Source of the DNA: Gallionellaceae bacterium | Lineage (GTDB): Bacteria; Pseudomonadota; Gammaproteobacteria; Burkholderiales; Gallionellaceae | Direction of reading: 5' to 3' | DNA: 30,460 bases | NCBI GenBank assembly: GCA_003445795.1 | Contig: DMCN01000038.1 | Span: 32,920-63,379, forward strand | Shown here: piece after piece, positions 1-9,780 of the stretch | Position numbering within the stretch: the stretch's first letter is position 1 | How the letters are laid out: every line of letters starts with the position of its first letter | Notes under the pieces: model-generated | The model's database searches: none | The model's input: only the letters and a program-made list of their open reading frames with translations | What the model was told of the DNA's origin: nothing | Made by a program: the position numbers and the translations under genes

Positions 1-836
1 TCCGCCACTCCGAAGTTGTAGTTCTCGTGCTTGAAACGCCCGATCAAACCGGTGACCACCCGCACACCGCCCCTCAGCAATCGCAGGGTCGCGCTCTCTT
101 CCGAAGTCGCTTTGTCGTATTTATATTTTTCAATCAGGAAATCACTGTTCGCTTGCAATGTGATACGTCCGCCATCGCGAAACACGACGACAGCATAAGA
201 CTTGTCACTACTCTTCAGCGTATCCCCTTCGTAAACGGGCGCCCCCAATGCAAGCTTGCGCGTGCCTCCGCGCAATTCGCTTGCCGCTAGCTCACCTCTC
301 AGCAACATTACGCGTCCCACCGCCTTTGCCGTCACTTCCGGGGGCTTGACCGGCGCCGCTTCACTCTCGTCCTGGCAGTTTTTTGTCGCGCACAAGCGTG
401 TAGAGAAATCGGTCCCGCGAATACCGATGGTGGATGTCTTCGCCCGCAATTGATAGGCGTCGGGGTTGCCGCGCTTGCCGATCAATCCGGTCACGGTGCG
501 GAAACCGCCTTTCAGCAAACGGAACACCGCATTGTCACTCTGGGGAGATTCCTTTTTGAAACGATAGGCCTCGATCTTGAGGTTGGAATCAGGCCGCAGG
601 GTCATCCGGGTGCCGTCGTTCATGACGACTTGCGCGTAACTGTCCTTGGCAGTGATCAGCATATCGCCCTCAAGCACATCGGCCTTCGAACCGATTACCT
701 TGACCGTACCGTCCGTTCTTTGCGCGACCAGCGCCCCGCTCATGTAGCCGACCTTCCCCACCACCTCTTCTGCCATTACCGGCAGTACAAATGTCAATAA
801 GGAAAGGGACAATAGCGCTGGAATCCGTCTGCTCAC
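1..836 (-). CDS. Secreted protein with tandem FecR domains (partial, C-terminus beyond left edge)
   Basis: About 278 codons are visible. A GTG start at 834-836 is preceded by GAGG with 6-nt spacing. An in-frame GTG four codons upstream is possible but lacks that ribosome site. The N-terminus (SRRIPALLSLSLLTFVLPVMA) is a signal peptide, so the protein is exported. Two copies of a FecR-type beta unit follow, at about residues 50-150 and 190-275. They share the patterns 'EGD-L-T/SS-D-SYA-VV', 'G-R-TL-xSx' and 'RLL-GG-R-VTGLIG'. The first copy ends in 'STIGIRGTDF', a FecR hallmark, followed by a Cys pair (LCATKNC). There is no N-terminal cytoplasmic anti-sigma part and no mid-protein membrane span, so it is not a classical FecR sigma regulator. 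It is the last visible gene of the tpsA-tpsB operon, 14 nt after tpsB. Role unknown; a periplasmic or surface accessory of the exoprotein is inference. Confidence 0.8.
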   Translation of the reverse strand, partial: MSRRIPALLSLSLLTFVLPVMAEEVVGKVGYMSGALVAQRTDGTVKVIGSKADVLEGDMLITAKDSYAQVVMNDGTRMTLRPDSNLKIEAYRFKKESPQSDNAVFRLLKGGFRTVTGLIGKRGNPDAYQLRAKTSTIGIRGTDFSTRLCATKNCQDESEAAPVKPPEVTAKAVGRVMLLRGELAASELRGGTRKLALGAPVYEGDTLKSSDKSYAVVVFRDGGRITLQANSDFLIEKYKYDKATSEESATLRLLRGGVRVVTGLIGRFKHENYNFGVA

Positions 837-850
837 GTCACACCTCACAC

Positions 851-2506
851 TCAGAATGTTGCCTGCAGCGAGGCGTGGAGCCGCCAATCGCCCTTAAGCT
901 GCTGCGGATCGTTACCCGCCTTCATGATGCGCCCCGCATCCACCCGCAAGGAATATTGCTGGGTATAGGCCGAGCGGAACCCGATCCCTGCAGCATTGAT
1001 CGTGGTCGAACTGCTGCTCCCTTGTGACTTCACCATGCCGCCGTCCCAGAACACCAGCGCACGCAGTTTGCCATCGCCCGCTGCAAACGCCGGCAAATAC
1101 CCTTCGATATTCAGCCGAGCGCCCTTCTCTCCGGTTTCGCTGCCTTCCGAAAATCCGCGCACTCCGTCCGCCCCGCCCAGACGCATCTGCTCGCCCTGGA
1201 TCAGGGTGTCGCCGCTATGTTGACCATTGAATGCGACACGGAACTGCCAATCATTATTAAATGCGGTGAGATACCCTGCACCATATCGCAACACTTTGTA
1301 GCGAGGAGTGGGGCTCGAATGGTTCACCAGATCATAGTTAGCGAAGTCTGCCGACTTGCCTTTGCTCATCATCGGGATATTCAGGGTGTAGGACGTATTG
1401 AAATTGGCATCCCCATGCCCCAGTTTGCCCTGTGATGAATATGCCAGACTAAGCGGCGTCACCACGATCTCGTTGTACAGCGTGGTCGGCGGCGGATTGG
1501 TCAACTCGATCTTGCTGAACTTGCGCCAATCCAGCCCAAATGTGATGCGGGGATCGAAAGTGCCGATGCGTTCCAGCGGCACGTTGTAGCGCGTACCGAA
1601 CATCAGACCGCCACCCTGAAAGTTCGACAGACCGCCGACCAGGGAATTGATGTTCGAATATCCGGCAAAGAAGTCCACGCTGTGGCCATGCTGATATAGC
1701 GGCAATTTGTAGTTGCCGCCGAACACCTTCACCCGGTCGGTATGCTGGGGGGATATCTGCATCTGGATCTGGCCGACATGATCCGCATCGAACAGATTGG
1801 CGTGACGGTAAGATATCCCGAGACGCGTGCGCCCGGTCTCGATCGAACCGGAGTTGTCGAAGGTCGTTGTCCACATCCCCGGCTCGCTGTCGGTCACCAG
1901 CACACTGGCATCGACCAGATCATCCTGCTCGCCTGCTTTCAAAACCACATTCAACTGGCGTGCCGGATTCTCGTTCGCCAGTTTCAGTTCGAGGGCGGTC
2001 TTCCTGGCACTTGGCACACCGCCACTTCGCACCGAAGGAAGTGCTGCAAGCACGTTGGCTTCGGTGACGAACCGATTCTCCTTGATGACGACCTTGCCAA
2101 AACGGCTTTCGATCACCAGAAAGCGCACTGTCCCGGCCTCCAATTCCTGTTCTGGCAGCAGTACCCGCACCGCCGAATAACCGCGCTCCGCATAAAGCTC
2201 TTCTACAGCTTCAAGTGCATGCTGTACGTCGGAAAAATCCTTTTCCTTGCCGACGAATGGTGCGACCACCTTGTCGAAATCCGTTTGCGTCAACAGTGTC
2301 GCTCCCTCCACCAAAAAGCGATCAATCGCGAAACGCAACACAGACGAAGTCTCCGGCTCCGACTTGTCCATCGTTGAAGTTGCGGGAACGCCTGACGTGG
2401 CCGGCTCTACCGCGAACACCGAACCCGACATCGTCAGCAGCAAACAACCCAGAAGACCGGTCAGTCTCGTTGAATCGAATGTGGAACGAACAGAATCTTT
2501 CTTCAT
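851..2506 (-). CDS. Two-partner secretion outer-membrane transporter (TpsB, ShlB/FhaC/HecB family)
   Basis: 551 residues. It is an outer-membrane Omp85-superfamily pore that exports the TpsA protein encoded just upstream. A signal peptide covers residues 1-32 (cleavage near SGSVFA). A ShlB-type POTRA domain lies at about 58-133 (FLVEGATLLTQTDF, then ELEAGTVRFLVIE), with a second POTRA-like unit to about 215. The rest is a beta barrel with the L6-loop 'VRGF' motif near residue 450 (GGADGVRGFSEG) and a terminal phenylalanine (SLQATF), as expected for BAM-inserted barrels. Length is normal for the family. I chose the ATG at 2506 because it has TGGGGAA 4 nt upstream and lies 11 nt after the tpsA stop. 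Upstream ATGs at 2527 and nearby overlap tpsA and have no better ribosome site. The mature chain has no cysteine. Confidence 0.95.
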   Translation of the reverse strand: MKKDSVRSTFDSTRLTGLLGCLLLTMSGSVFAVEPATSGVPATSTMDKSEPETSSVLRFAIDRFLVEGATLLTQTDFDKVVAPFVGKEKDFSDVQHALEAVEELYAERGYSAVRVLLPEQELEAGTVRFLVIESRFGKVVIKENRFVTEANVLAALPSVRSGGVPSARKTALELKLANENPARQLNVVLKAGEQDDLVDASVLVTDSEPGMWTTTFDNSGSIETGRTRLGISYRHANLFDADHVGQIQMQISPQHTDRVKVFGGNYKLPLYQHGHSVDFFAGYSNINSLVGGLSNFQGGGLMFGTRYNVPLERIGTFDPRITFGLDWRKFSKIELTNPPPTTLYNEIVVTPLSLAYSSQGKLGHGDANFNTSYTLNIPMMSKGKSADFANYDLVNHSSPTPRYKVLRYGAGYLTAFNNDWQFRVAFNGQHSGDTLIQGEQMRLGGADGVRGFSEGSETGEKGARLNIEGYLPAFAAGDGKLRALVFWDGGMVKSQGSSSSTTINAAGIGFRSAYTQQYSLRVDAGRIMKAGNDPQQLKGDWRLHASLQATF

Positions 2507-2517
2507 GAAGTTCCCCA

Positions 2518-5500
2518 TCATCTGCATAGCGGCAAAGGCTCGGTTATAGCGCCTTTATCAGCGTTGATCATCCCCGCGGCCGCCAACTGCTCGATCAATC
2601 TCTTTTCTTCCTCTTCCGTCGTGAGCGGCCCATCTTCTTTTGGCGTATTCAACAGCGATATCTCGGTGATCTCCTGCACCACCGTGGGCGCAAGGATGGT
2701 GAAGACACCGGGGACGTACGTCATGTAATAGTTCGTTGTATCAAGCAGTGTCACGGAGCCCTGATTGATCGCATACGAGCCGATTGTGTCACCGGCAATC
2801 CGTGTCAGCGTTCCACTCAGGGTGGCGGCTACGGGATCATGCAGTCCGAACAACAAGTAACTCAGTGCGGGGTCGGGCGTGCCCAGAACCTTGTTCAAGT
2901 TCATGGCGGCGACGATCAGGTTTTCCTGGTTGATGATGCTGGTACTATTTCCCACAAGAGAGATACTGTAGTTGCCGCCGCCGTTGCCATCGTTGATGGC
3001 CACGCTGTTGAAGAGTACCGTCTTGCCCACCCCGACGTTCTTGTCGACGTAGGTAATATTGGCCGCGTTGACCACATCCCCGCCAACCAAAGCGCCACTC
3101 ATGTTTGCCAGATCCGCCGCGGACATGTTGTAGCCCAAACCGCCATCGTAAATCTTGGTCAGACTCGGCGCGGTCAATGTGACCGGGCGCGCGGTGATGT
3201 CGGCTGAAAGCGTCTCATTCGACAAACTGTAGTTACTCGCCAGCCCGGTACCATCCGATAGCGCGTATGTTACCGAGACGTTTTTCGCTGTTCCCACGTT
3301 CTTGTTGATGAACGCGCCGGTCGCGCTCACCCCCAGCGTCTCCACCCCCACCAGACCGCTCAACACACCCGCCCCCACAGTGGCCGAAGCCGTACCGTCA
3401 TACACTTTTGACGCAACGTTACTACCGCCAATGGTCAGCGGGGCGGCGGTGATTGTTGCTCTGTACGTACCACCGGTAAAGGTATAGTTGCTGGCCAACC
3501 CCGTGCCATCACCCAGTGCAAGCGTGCCCAGCGTCACCGGCTTGTTGATGCCGACATTCGCGTCTGCCACTGTGCCAACACCGCTAAGGGTCAGGGTCTG
3601 GCCGCCTATCAGACCGGCGAGGGTGAATATGCTCCAGTCCACATCCGCAGTGCCGTCGTAAACGCGCGTTCCGTTCAGACTGATGACACCCAAACTTGCC
3701 GTGCCGATGGTCAGCATGCCACCCACATAGCTGATGTCATATCCCAGCTGGCCGGAATAAAGATCGGGGTCGTAAGTGCCCGCGTTGATCGCATTCGGAC
3801 CGTATGCGTTGGCAGTGCCCAAGATGTCCGGAAGATTCGGAACCACGGGATTGATGCCATCGGTATAGGTAGGATTGACCAATCCACCGCTGTAGACTGC
3901 ACCATCATAAGTCTTGCTCGCTGCATCAGCCGTGATGACGAGTTGCTTGAGGAAGCTGGTGAGCAAGGGGCCAGTATGACCCTCATAGATACGCCAGGTC
4001 GCCCCGGCGGCGCCGGTGTTGGCGATGTTCCAGCCGGTGAAACTGGACATGGCCATCCTCTCCACCGTGGTGAGGCCCGCCACGCCGGTGGTGTTTATGT
4101 AACCCCAGTCCTGTCCGAACCCGGCCCCCAGCCCCCGCCCCGTGGTATCGATGTCCCAGAAGCTGTTACTCACAACGGCGGAGAAATCGTTATATCCGAT
4201 CAGGCCTCCGACATTAGTGGTACCGCTCACCAAGCCGCTGGCCGTGTAGGCCATCGATATTTCGCCATCATTGAATCCGACCAGCCCGCCGACATCGGTG
4301 GAGCCACTCACGGTTCCGCCGCTGACATAACTGTTCGTGATAGCCACGAAATTGTCGGCACCACCACTGATTGTCGGCACGCGAATCTCGCCCACAAACC
4401 CACCCACCCGCGTCGTTCCAGTCACTTGGGTATTCGATACAAAACTGTTGCTGATCAGGCCAAGTCCCCCACCATAACCCTCACCGCCGTCATAACCGAC
4501 CAGTCCACCAACAGATGTTCCTCCGTTCACGACGGCAGAATCGACATAACTCGCGTCAATGGGAGCGCCGAAGTTGTAGCCGGCCAACCCGCCGACATTA
4601 TTACCCGTGCTGCCAACCGTGCCGCCGCTGACATAACTGTTGCTGATGGAAAAGCTGCCGTTGGGCCAACTGAAGCCTGTGCCAGCGTTTATCCCGACCA
4701 ATCCGCCGACATCGCTAGCAGAACCGCCAACGATATTCGGGTTGATGACATAGCTGTCGACGATCACACCATGCGCATTATTGCCGACCAGTCCGCCAAT
4801 TGCACCGCTGCCGATGCCTCCGGTACTCGTCACCGAACCGTTGGTGACGGTGCTGCCGGTGATGATGCCGGAGAAGAACGCCATGGAAGAAGTAGCGCCT
4901 AGGTTAAACCCCACCAGTCCGCCGACTGTGCTGACGCCGCTCACTGCAGTGTTCAAAACATCGCTGTTGGTGATATTCCCTGTGTTACTCCCCACCAGAC
5001 CGCCCACATACCCGCCACCGACACCGGCAGTGACCGTCCCTCCATTCACGGAACTGTTGCTGATATTCCCGCCCGTCAGGACACCCGGAGTGGTCGTCAC
5101 ACCGGAAGAAACATTGCGTCCGACCATGCCTCCAACATTGCTCGTGCCGCTCACCGTAAGCGGAGTACCACTCACAGTCACGGTGTCGACGTCACCGTAG
5201 TTGCTGCCGGCAACGGCGCCCACGTAAGACATGCCGCTCACAGCGACATTGACCAGGTCGAAATTACTGACCAAACTGCCGAGTGCGATATTGCCAAACA
5301 GGCCCATATCGTCATTAGGCAGGTTAAGACTGAGGTTGGAGATGGAAAGTGTATTGCCGTTGAAATCTCCGGCCAACTTGGGCACGTAATAGCCGGACAT
5401 CCCGATCAGGCTGATGCCGGTTGTCAGGCTAAAGTTGTAGGTGGGATCTTCGGCAAAACCGAGCATGTCCTTCAAACCCTGCTGGGTGCCGATACCGTAA

Positions 5501-8500
5501 CTGCTATCGCCCTGCAAGACGAGCGTGGAACTGTAATTACCGATGACTAGCGCTGTGAGCGCGCCACCGTTGAACCAGTCATTGAATTGCCCTGTGCCGC
5601 CGGTATTGTAAAGACCGCCGATGGTGACGTTGTTGCCGCCGTTGGTGGTGACGTTATCGATATCGAAGTGAGAGTTGCTGTGAGTGCCCGCCCCCCGCCC
5701 GACCAAGCCGCCGATGTTGCCAACGGTCGCCGTGACCGCACCGCTGTCCACATAACTGTTCGTGATCGAACTGCCGATAAAGGACATGCCTGCAAGTCCG
5801 CCGACAGAGTTGTTGCCCGCCACGTCTGCAGCCGAAACGTGGCTGTCCGCGATCGAACCGGCAAAATGTTCGCCCACCAGACCGCCAACATAAACAGTGC
5901 CGTCCACCGTCAATGTGCCGCTGAGTCCGCTGACACTGCTGTTGCTGATGGTGCCATCGTTACGACCGACCAGACCGCCGACCTGAGTGTCTCCAGCCAC
6001 TGTGACCGTTCCCGCCCCGCCAGCGCTGACGCTGCTGTTAGTGATCGTTCCTGCATTGGCTCCGGCCAAGCCGCCGATCTGATCCCCCACCGTCGAGCTT
6101 ATCGTGGCGTTCTGTACCGCGAGGTTACTCACCGAACCCAGGCTGGTCACTTTACCGAACATGCCGAGATTGGAATTGTTCTGTACCAGACTAAGGTTGG
6201 AGATGGTGAAGTTCGCGCCATCAAAATCGCTGGCAAGGATAGGAATATAGAAGTTGCCTAGCGTGGTCAAGTCGATATCGGCAGCCAGAACGAATGTGTA
6301 CGCCGAGTTATCGGCGAAACCAAGCATGTCCTTCAGGCCCTGCGCATTGCTGATGATATAGATATTGGCGCCGCCGCTGGCAAACGAGCCGTAGGGTGAA
6401 GTGTAATTGGCGATACTCAAGCCGTTGACCAGCCAGTCCGTGTATTGCCCGACGTTGTTGAAGCTGGCGGTATTGTCGTTATACAACCCGCCCAGCGTGA
6501 CGATGTTGGCGCCGTTGATGGTGACGTTATTGATGTTGTAATGCGAATTGGTGAGAGTGCCGGAATTGATGCCCACAAGACCGCCGAAATTCGACGTCCC
6601 TGTCACACTGCCGCCGTCCACATAGCTTCCGGTTATAAAATTGGTATAGCCGACATAGACTGCATTATTCCCCACCAGACCGCCGACGTTATTTACGCCT
6701 GATACGGATGCAACCATCACATAAGAGTTGGTGATAGTACCGTCGTTGTAGCCCGCAAATCCGCCGAGGTTTGTACTACCCACACCATTGCCTGTCACAC
6801 TGCCGCTGGCAAAAGATGTAGTGATGGCTGCGCGGTCGTTGTAACCGACCAGACCGCCCACGTTGGAATTACCGGCCACGGCACCACCTGCATTACTGGT
6901 GCCTATTGAAGTATTTACATAAGTATATCCAACCAGCCCGCCGACATTCGTAGTGCCCGTCACGGCACCCGTATTCGCATAGCTGTTGCTCACTGATCCG
7001 TAGGTGCCGGATTCATAGCCATTGTTGCCCACCAGACCACCCACGTTCGTGACACCCAGCACAACACCGGTAGCATGGCTGTTACCGTTAATGACACCCG
7101 CGTTCTTGCCCACCAGTCCGCCTGCATCCGTAACAGTACTTGTAACTGTGCCACTGGCTATGCCGTTGTTGATACTGGATGAGAACCCGCTGCGCCCGAC
7201 CAGGCCGCCCACAAAACTCTCGCTGGCCACGTTGCCGGTGGCTGTGCCGTTAGTGATGTCGGTGTTATAACTGTCCCCCACCAGACCGCCAACATACCAC
7301 TGAGTACCCGTCACCGCGCCACTTGCACTGCTGTTGCTGATGGTAGAACTCTGGGACGTTCCGACCAGCCCGCCCACATAATTGTCGCCTTGCACCGTGC
7401 TGCCGGCACTGCTGCCAGTTATTGTTGAACCGTTGTAGTTCATTCCCACCAGACCACCAACATGATTACCACTCAACGAAGCGGCGTCCATCATGCCCGT
7501 GACGGTGCCTGTGGCATTATGGCTATTCGTAAGCGTTCCCTGATGCCAGCCCACCAGACTGCCTACATAACTGTATCCCGAGATGTTGACGTTGGTCAGC
7601 GACACGTCTTTTATCGTGCTGAGATTCGTATATCCGAACAACCCGACGTAGTCGGTGGCAGGTCGGTTGATGTAGAGACCGTCGATGGCGTACGCATTGC
7701 CGTTGAAGCTGCCGGTGAATGGCGTCGAGATATTACCGATGGGTGCGAAGCCATCATATGTGGTGCCGTTGAAATTCCAGGTGGTCGTGCCGGATGCATC
7801 GAAGGCCGCCCCCAAGGCATAGTTGCCCGCCAGGTTGGTGTTCATGTCCTGCAGGTTGGTGACGTTGTTCACCAGCATCCATTCGGTATGCGCCGTCGCA
7901 CCCCAGTTGATACCGGTGAAGGTAGTCGGCGCCGCATAGGATGCCGGGTTGTAATACAGGTCGACCCGTCCGCCCGCCAACGCGTTCAGTGTGTTGGTGC
8001 CCGCAAAGGAGACCGTGCCTGTGCCATTGGCATCTGCATCGGAGCGCAGGACGACATTCAGCGCACCAGAAGTAGAGCTGATGCCAGTGCCATTGGCGAA
8101 AGTGATGTTCCTTTCGGCCAGCAAGGTCAATGTGGCCGCTGTCCCGGCCGTCTTGTCTATCGGGGCATCCACAAATATGTCGCCATTGCCAGCAGAAGCA
8201 CTTGCGGTCATGACGGTGACAGATGTACCCGTATCAAGCGCGCTCAGAATGGTGCCGGTACTGATGTATGAGGGCGTTGTGTTCGGGGTCCATACACCAC
8301 CTGCGAACACCCCCCCAAACTCCGTAGCAGATATATGCACATCGGACGGGTCTAGTAGCCACATCCCCGCAGCGCCCTTTGGCGCCGATGCATCGACACG
8401 GATACCCGCCACATCCAGATAGTGCGCCGATGTCTCTACGAAACCACCGTTGCCGCCGTTCGCCCCGCCCCGTGCAGTGATGCTGCCATGGGCATGGGTT

Positions 8501-9699
8501 GCTTCATCCGCCCAGACGATGACCTTGCCGCCATCGCCGTTCTGCACGGCGTCGGCTTTGATGGTCGCCGCTACATCGACATAGGTGGTCTTCGCATTCA
8601 CGACATCGGGATTCAGGCCCTGTTTGTCGCCGCCGACCAGTATCGTTCCGCCACCGTTGGTTCCCGACGCATCGATGCTCGCACCGGCGCTGACCCGCAC
8701 TTCATTGCTGCTCAATGCTTCGATGGTGCCGCCGGTCGTCCCGGTCGCGGTCACCGTGCCACCTATTTCGGTACGCTGACTGGACTTGAACACGATCTTG
8801 CCGCCCTGCAGGGTGGCACTATCGGCACTCACGGCGCCGGTATTTCGGACGACTGCACCAAACAGACCGAGACTGCCTGACTGGACGATGAGTTGCCCCA
8901 GGTTGGTGGCCTCCCCAGCTGGCGCTACGATGCTTACGCGCAGGCTGGGGTCAAGACTGTTGACGAGCTGGACTTCATGCCCGGCAACCAACAGTATCTC
9001 GCCGTTGGGTGCGGTGATGATGCCGGTGTTTTCGACATTGGGGGCGATCAGATATATCTGCCCGCCCTGTTGCGCGTTGATGTTGCCGGCATTGCTGATG
9101 TTCTGTGCACCCGCCTGATCGGTGTAGTTGTGGCGACCGGCGAGAAAATCGGCATCACTTAAATTGAGCGATGTGGCAACCAGACCCGCTACGTCAACCG
9201 TTGCGCCGGAGCCAAATACGATACCGTTCGGATTGACCAGATAAACTTGGCCATTGGAACTGAGCGTACCGAGGATGGCAGAGGGATTGTTGGTGACGAC
9301 GCGGTTAAGTACAGCGGATGCGGCACTCTGTTGCGCAAAGTGGGTAACTTCATTGGCATTGATGGAGAATCCCTGCCAGTTGATGATGGTGCCGGGAGTA
9401 TTGGTGACGGTGAGTGTGTTGCCAACGGCGTTGAAGCTGGCATTGCCGCTGACCACCACGCCGCCTTCGGGATTAGCCTGCACATCGACAACGAAGCAGC
9501 AGGCAAGAGCAAAGAGTATCGGCTTGAGTCGGCCTCCCCGTTCGTCTATCGCACCAGCTTGCGCCGTGACTGCGCGCACGGTACGAACGACGCTCGAACC
9601 GGAGCGTTTGCCTTTGGCTTTGGTGATCTCGGATACTGCGATCCATGTACCCAGCACTTCCGACCATATGGTGCGAAAGACGTGATTAAGTGATCCCAT
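2518..9699 (-). CDS. Giant TpsA exoprotein (filamentous haemagglutinin N-terminal domain, GLUG repeats, YDG/MBG repeats)
   Basis: 2393 residues, predicted to be secreted through the adjacent TpsB as a beta-helical surface or released adhesin. Residues 1-25 form an extended signal peptide region (HVFRTIWSEVLGTWIAVSE). A hydrophobic core follows at 60-70, with cleavage near VDVQA at 75. The TPS recognition domain lies at about 78-330, with 'NPNGIVFGSG' at 156 onward. Then come three blocks of GLUG repeats (VGGLVG) at about 616-1060, 1120-1345 and 1403-1836. Repeats of YDG/MBG type lie at about 1920-2350 (KTYDGAVYSGG, RVYDGTAD, KVYDGTAS, KIYDGGLG, then LNKVLGTPDPALSY). An acidic tail ends in PLPLCR. 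The start has GAGGGAG 9 nt upstream. The only cysteine after the signal peptide is the penultimate residue. It is the first gene of the tpsA-tpsB-FecR operon. The ligand or target is not readable from sequence. Confidence 0.93.
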   Translation of the reverse strand: MGSLNHVFRTIWSEVLGTWIAVSEITKAKGKRSGSSVVRTVRAVTAQAGAIDERGGRLKPILFALACCFVVDVQANPEGGVVVSGNASFNAVGNTLTVTNTPGTIINWQGFSINANEVTHFAQQSAASAVLNRVVTNNPSAILGTLSSNGQVYLVNPNGIVFGSGATVDVAGLVATSLNLSDADFLAGRHNYTDQAGAQNISNAGNINAQQGGQIYLIAPNVENTGIITAPNGEILLVAGHEVQLVNSLDPSLRVSIVAPAGEATNLGQLIVQSGSLGLFGAVVRNTGAVSADSATLQGGKIVFKSSQRTEIGGTVTATGTTGGTIEALSSNEVRVSAGASIDASGTNGGGTILVGGDKQGLNPDVVNAKTTYVDVAATIKADAVQNGDGGKVIVWADEATHAHGSITARGGANGGNGGFVETSAHYLDVAGIRVDASAPKGAAGMWLLDPSDVHISATEFGGVFAGGVWTPNTTPSYISTGTILSALDTGTSVTVMTASASAGNGDIFVDAPIDKTAGTAATLTLLAERNITFANGTGISSTSGALNVVLRSDADANGTGTVSFAGTNTLNALAGGRVDLYYNPASYAAPTTFTGINWGATAHTEWMLVNNVTNLQDMNTNLAGNYALGAAFDASGTTTWNFNGTTYDGFAPIGNISTPFTGSFNGNAYAIDGLYINRPATDYVGLFGYTNLSTIKDVSLTNVNISGYSYVGSLVGWHQGTLTNSHNATGTVTGMMDAASLSGNHVGGLVGMNYNGSTITGSSAGSTVQGDNYVGGLVGTSQSSTISNSSASGAVTGTQWYVGGLVGDSYNTDITNGTATGNVASESFVGGLVGRSGFSSSINNGIASGTVTSTVTDAGGLVGKNAGVINGNSHATGVVLGVTNVGGLVGNNGYESGTYGSVSNSYANTGAVTGTTNVGGLVGYTYVNTSIGTSNAGGAVAGNSNVGGLVGYNDRAAITTSFASGSVTGNGVGSTNLGGFAGYNDGTITNSYVMVASVSGVNNVGGLVGNNAVYVGYTNFITGSYVDGGSVTGTSNFGGLVGINSGTLTNSHYNINNVTINGANIVTLGGLYNDNTASFNNVGQYTDWLVNGLSIANYTSPYGSFASGGANIYIISNAQGLKDMLGFADNSAYTFVLAADIDLTTLGNFYIPILASDFDGANFTISNLSLVQNNSNLGMFGKVTSLGSVSNLAVQNATISSTVGDQIGGLAGANAGTITNSSVSAGGAGTVTVAGDTQVGGLVGRNDGTISNSSVSGLSGTLTVDGTVYVGGLVGEHFAGSIADSHVSAADVAGNNSVGGLAGMSFIGSSITNSYVDSGAVTATVGNIGGLVGRGAGTHSNSHFDIDNVTTNGGNNVTIGGLYNTGGTGQFNDWFNGGALTALVIGNYSSTLVLQGDSSYGIGTQQGLKDMLGFAEDPTYNFSLTTGISLIGMSGYYVPKLAGDFNGNTLSISNLSLNLPNDDMGLFGNIALGSLVSNFDLVNVAVSGMSYVGAVAGSNYGDVDTVTVSGTPLTVSGTSNVGGMVGRNVSSGVTTTPGVLTGGNISNSSVNGGTVTAGVGGGYVGGLVGSNTGNITNSDVLNTAVSGVSTVGGLVGFNLGATSSMAFFSGIITGSTVTNGSVTSTGGIGSGAIGGLVGNNAHGVIVDSYVINPNIVGGSASDVGGLVGINAGTGFSWPNGSFSISNSYVSGGTVGSTGNNVGGLAGYNFGAPIDASYVDSAVVNGGTSVGGLVGYDGGEGYGGGLGLISNSFVSNTQVTGTTRVGGFVGEIRVPTISGGADNFVAITNSYVSGGTVSGSTDVGGLVGFNDGEISMAYTASGLVSGTTNVGGLIGYNDFSAVVSNSFWDIDTTGRGLGAGFGQDWGYINTTGVAGLTTVERMAMSSFTGWNIANTGAAGATWRIYEGHTGPLLTSFLKQLVITADAASKTYDGAVYSGGLVNPTYTDGINPVVPNLPDILGTANAYGPNAINAGTYDPDLYSGQLGYDISYVGGMLTIGTASLGVISLNGTRVYDGTADVDWSIFTLAGLIGGQTLTLSGVGTVADANVGINKPVTLGTLALGDGTGLASNYTFTGGTYRATITAAPLTIGGSNVASKVYDGTASATVGAGVLSGLVGVETLGVSATGAFINKNVGTAKNVSVTYALSDGTGLASNYSLSNETLSADITARPVTLTAPSLTKIYDGGLGYNMSAADLANMSGALVGGDVVNAANITYVDKNVGVGKTVLFNSVAINDGNGGGNYSISLVGNSTSIINQENLIVAAMNLNKVLGTPDPALSYLLFGLHDPVAATLSGTLTRIAGDTIGSYAINQGSVTLLDTTNYYMTYVPGVFTILAPTVVQEITEISLLNTPKEDGPLTTEEEEKRLIEQLAAAGMINADKGAITEPLPLCR

Positions 9700-9761
9700 T
9701 TATATTTGCTCCCTCACTCCCGGTACTCCGCCGCACGACTCGCAGAGCACACCAACAGCCT

Positions 9762-9780
9762 AGTAGGAAAAAATCCTACT
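9762..9780. promoter_or_regulatory. Perfect 7-bp inverted repeat, candidate operator upstream of tpsA
   Basis: AGTAGGAAAAAATCCTACT consists of the arms AGTAGGA/TCCTACT around AAAAA. It lies 63 bp upstream of the tpsA start. The TAGGA/TCCTA half-sites resemble the inverted TTCCTA-type heptads bound by NarL/FixJ-family response regulators, such as the BvgA sites upstream of Bordetella fhaB. The half-site spacing differs by about one base, so that likeness is inference. Confidence 0.5.

Noticed and set aside
4200..7500. A short recurring DNA motif (ACCAGACCGCC-like) that at first sight recalls a CRISPR or satellite array
   Set aside because: The spacing is irregular and always in frame. It is the antisense of codons for the VGGLVG core of the GLUG repeats in TpsA.
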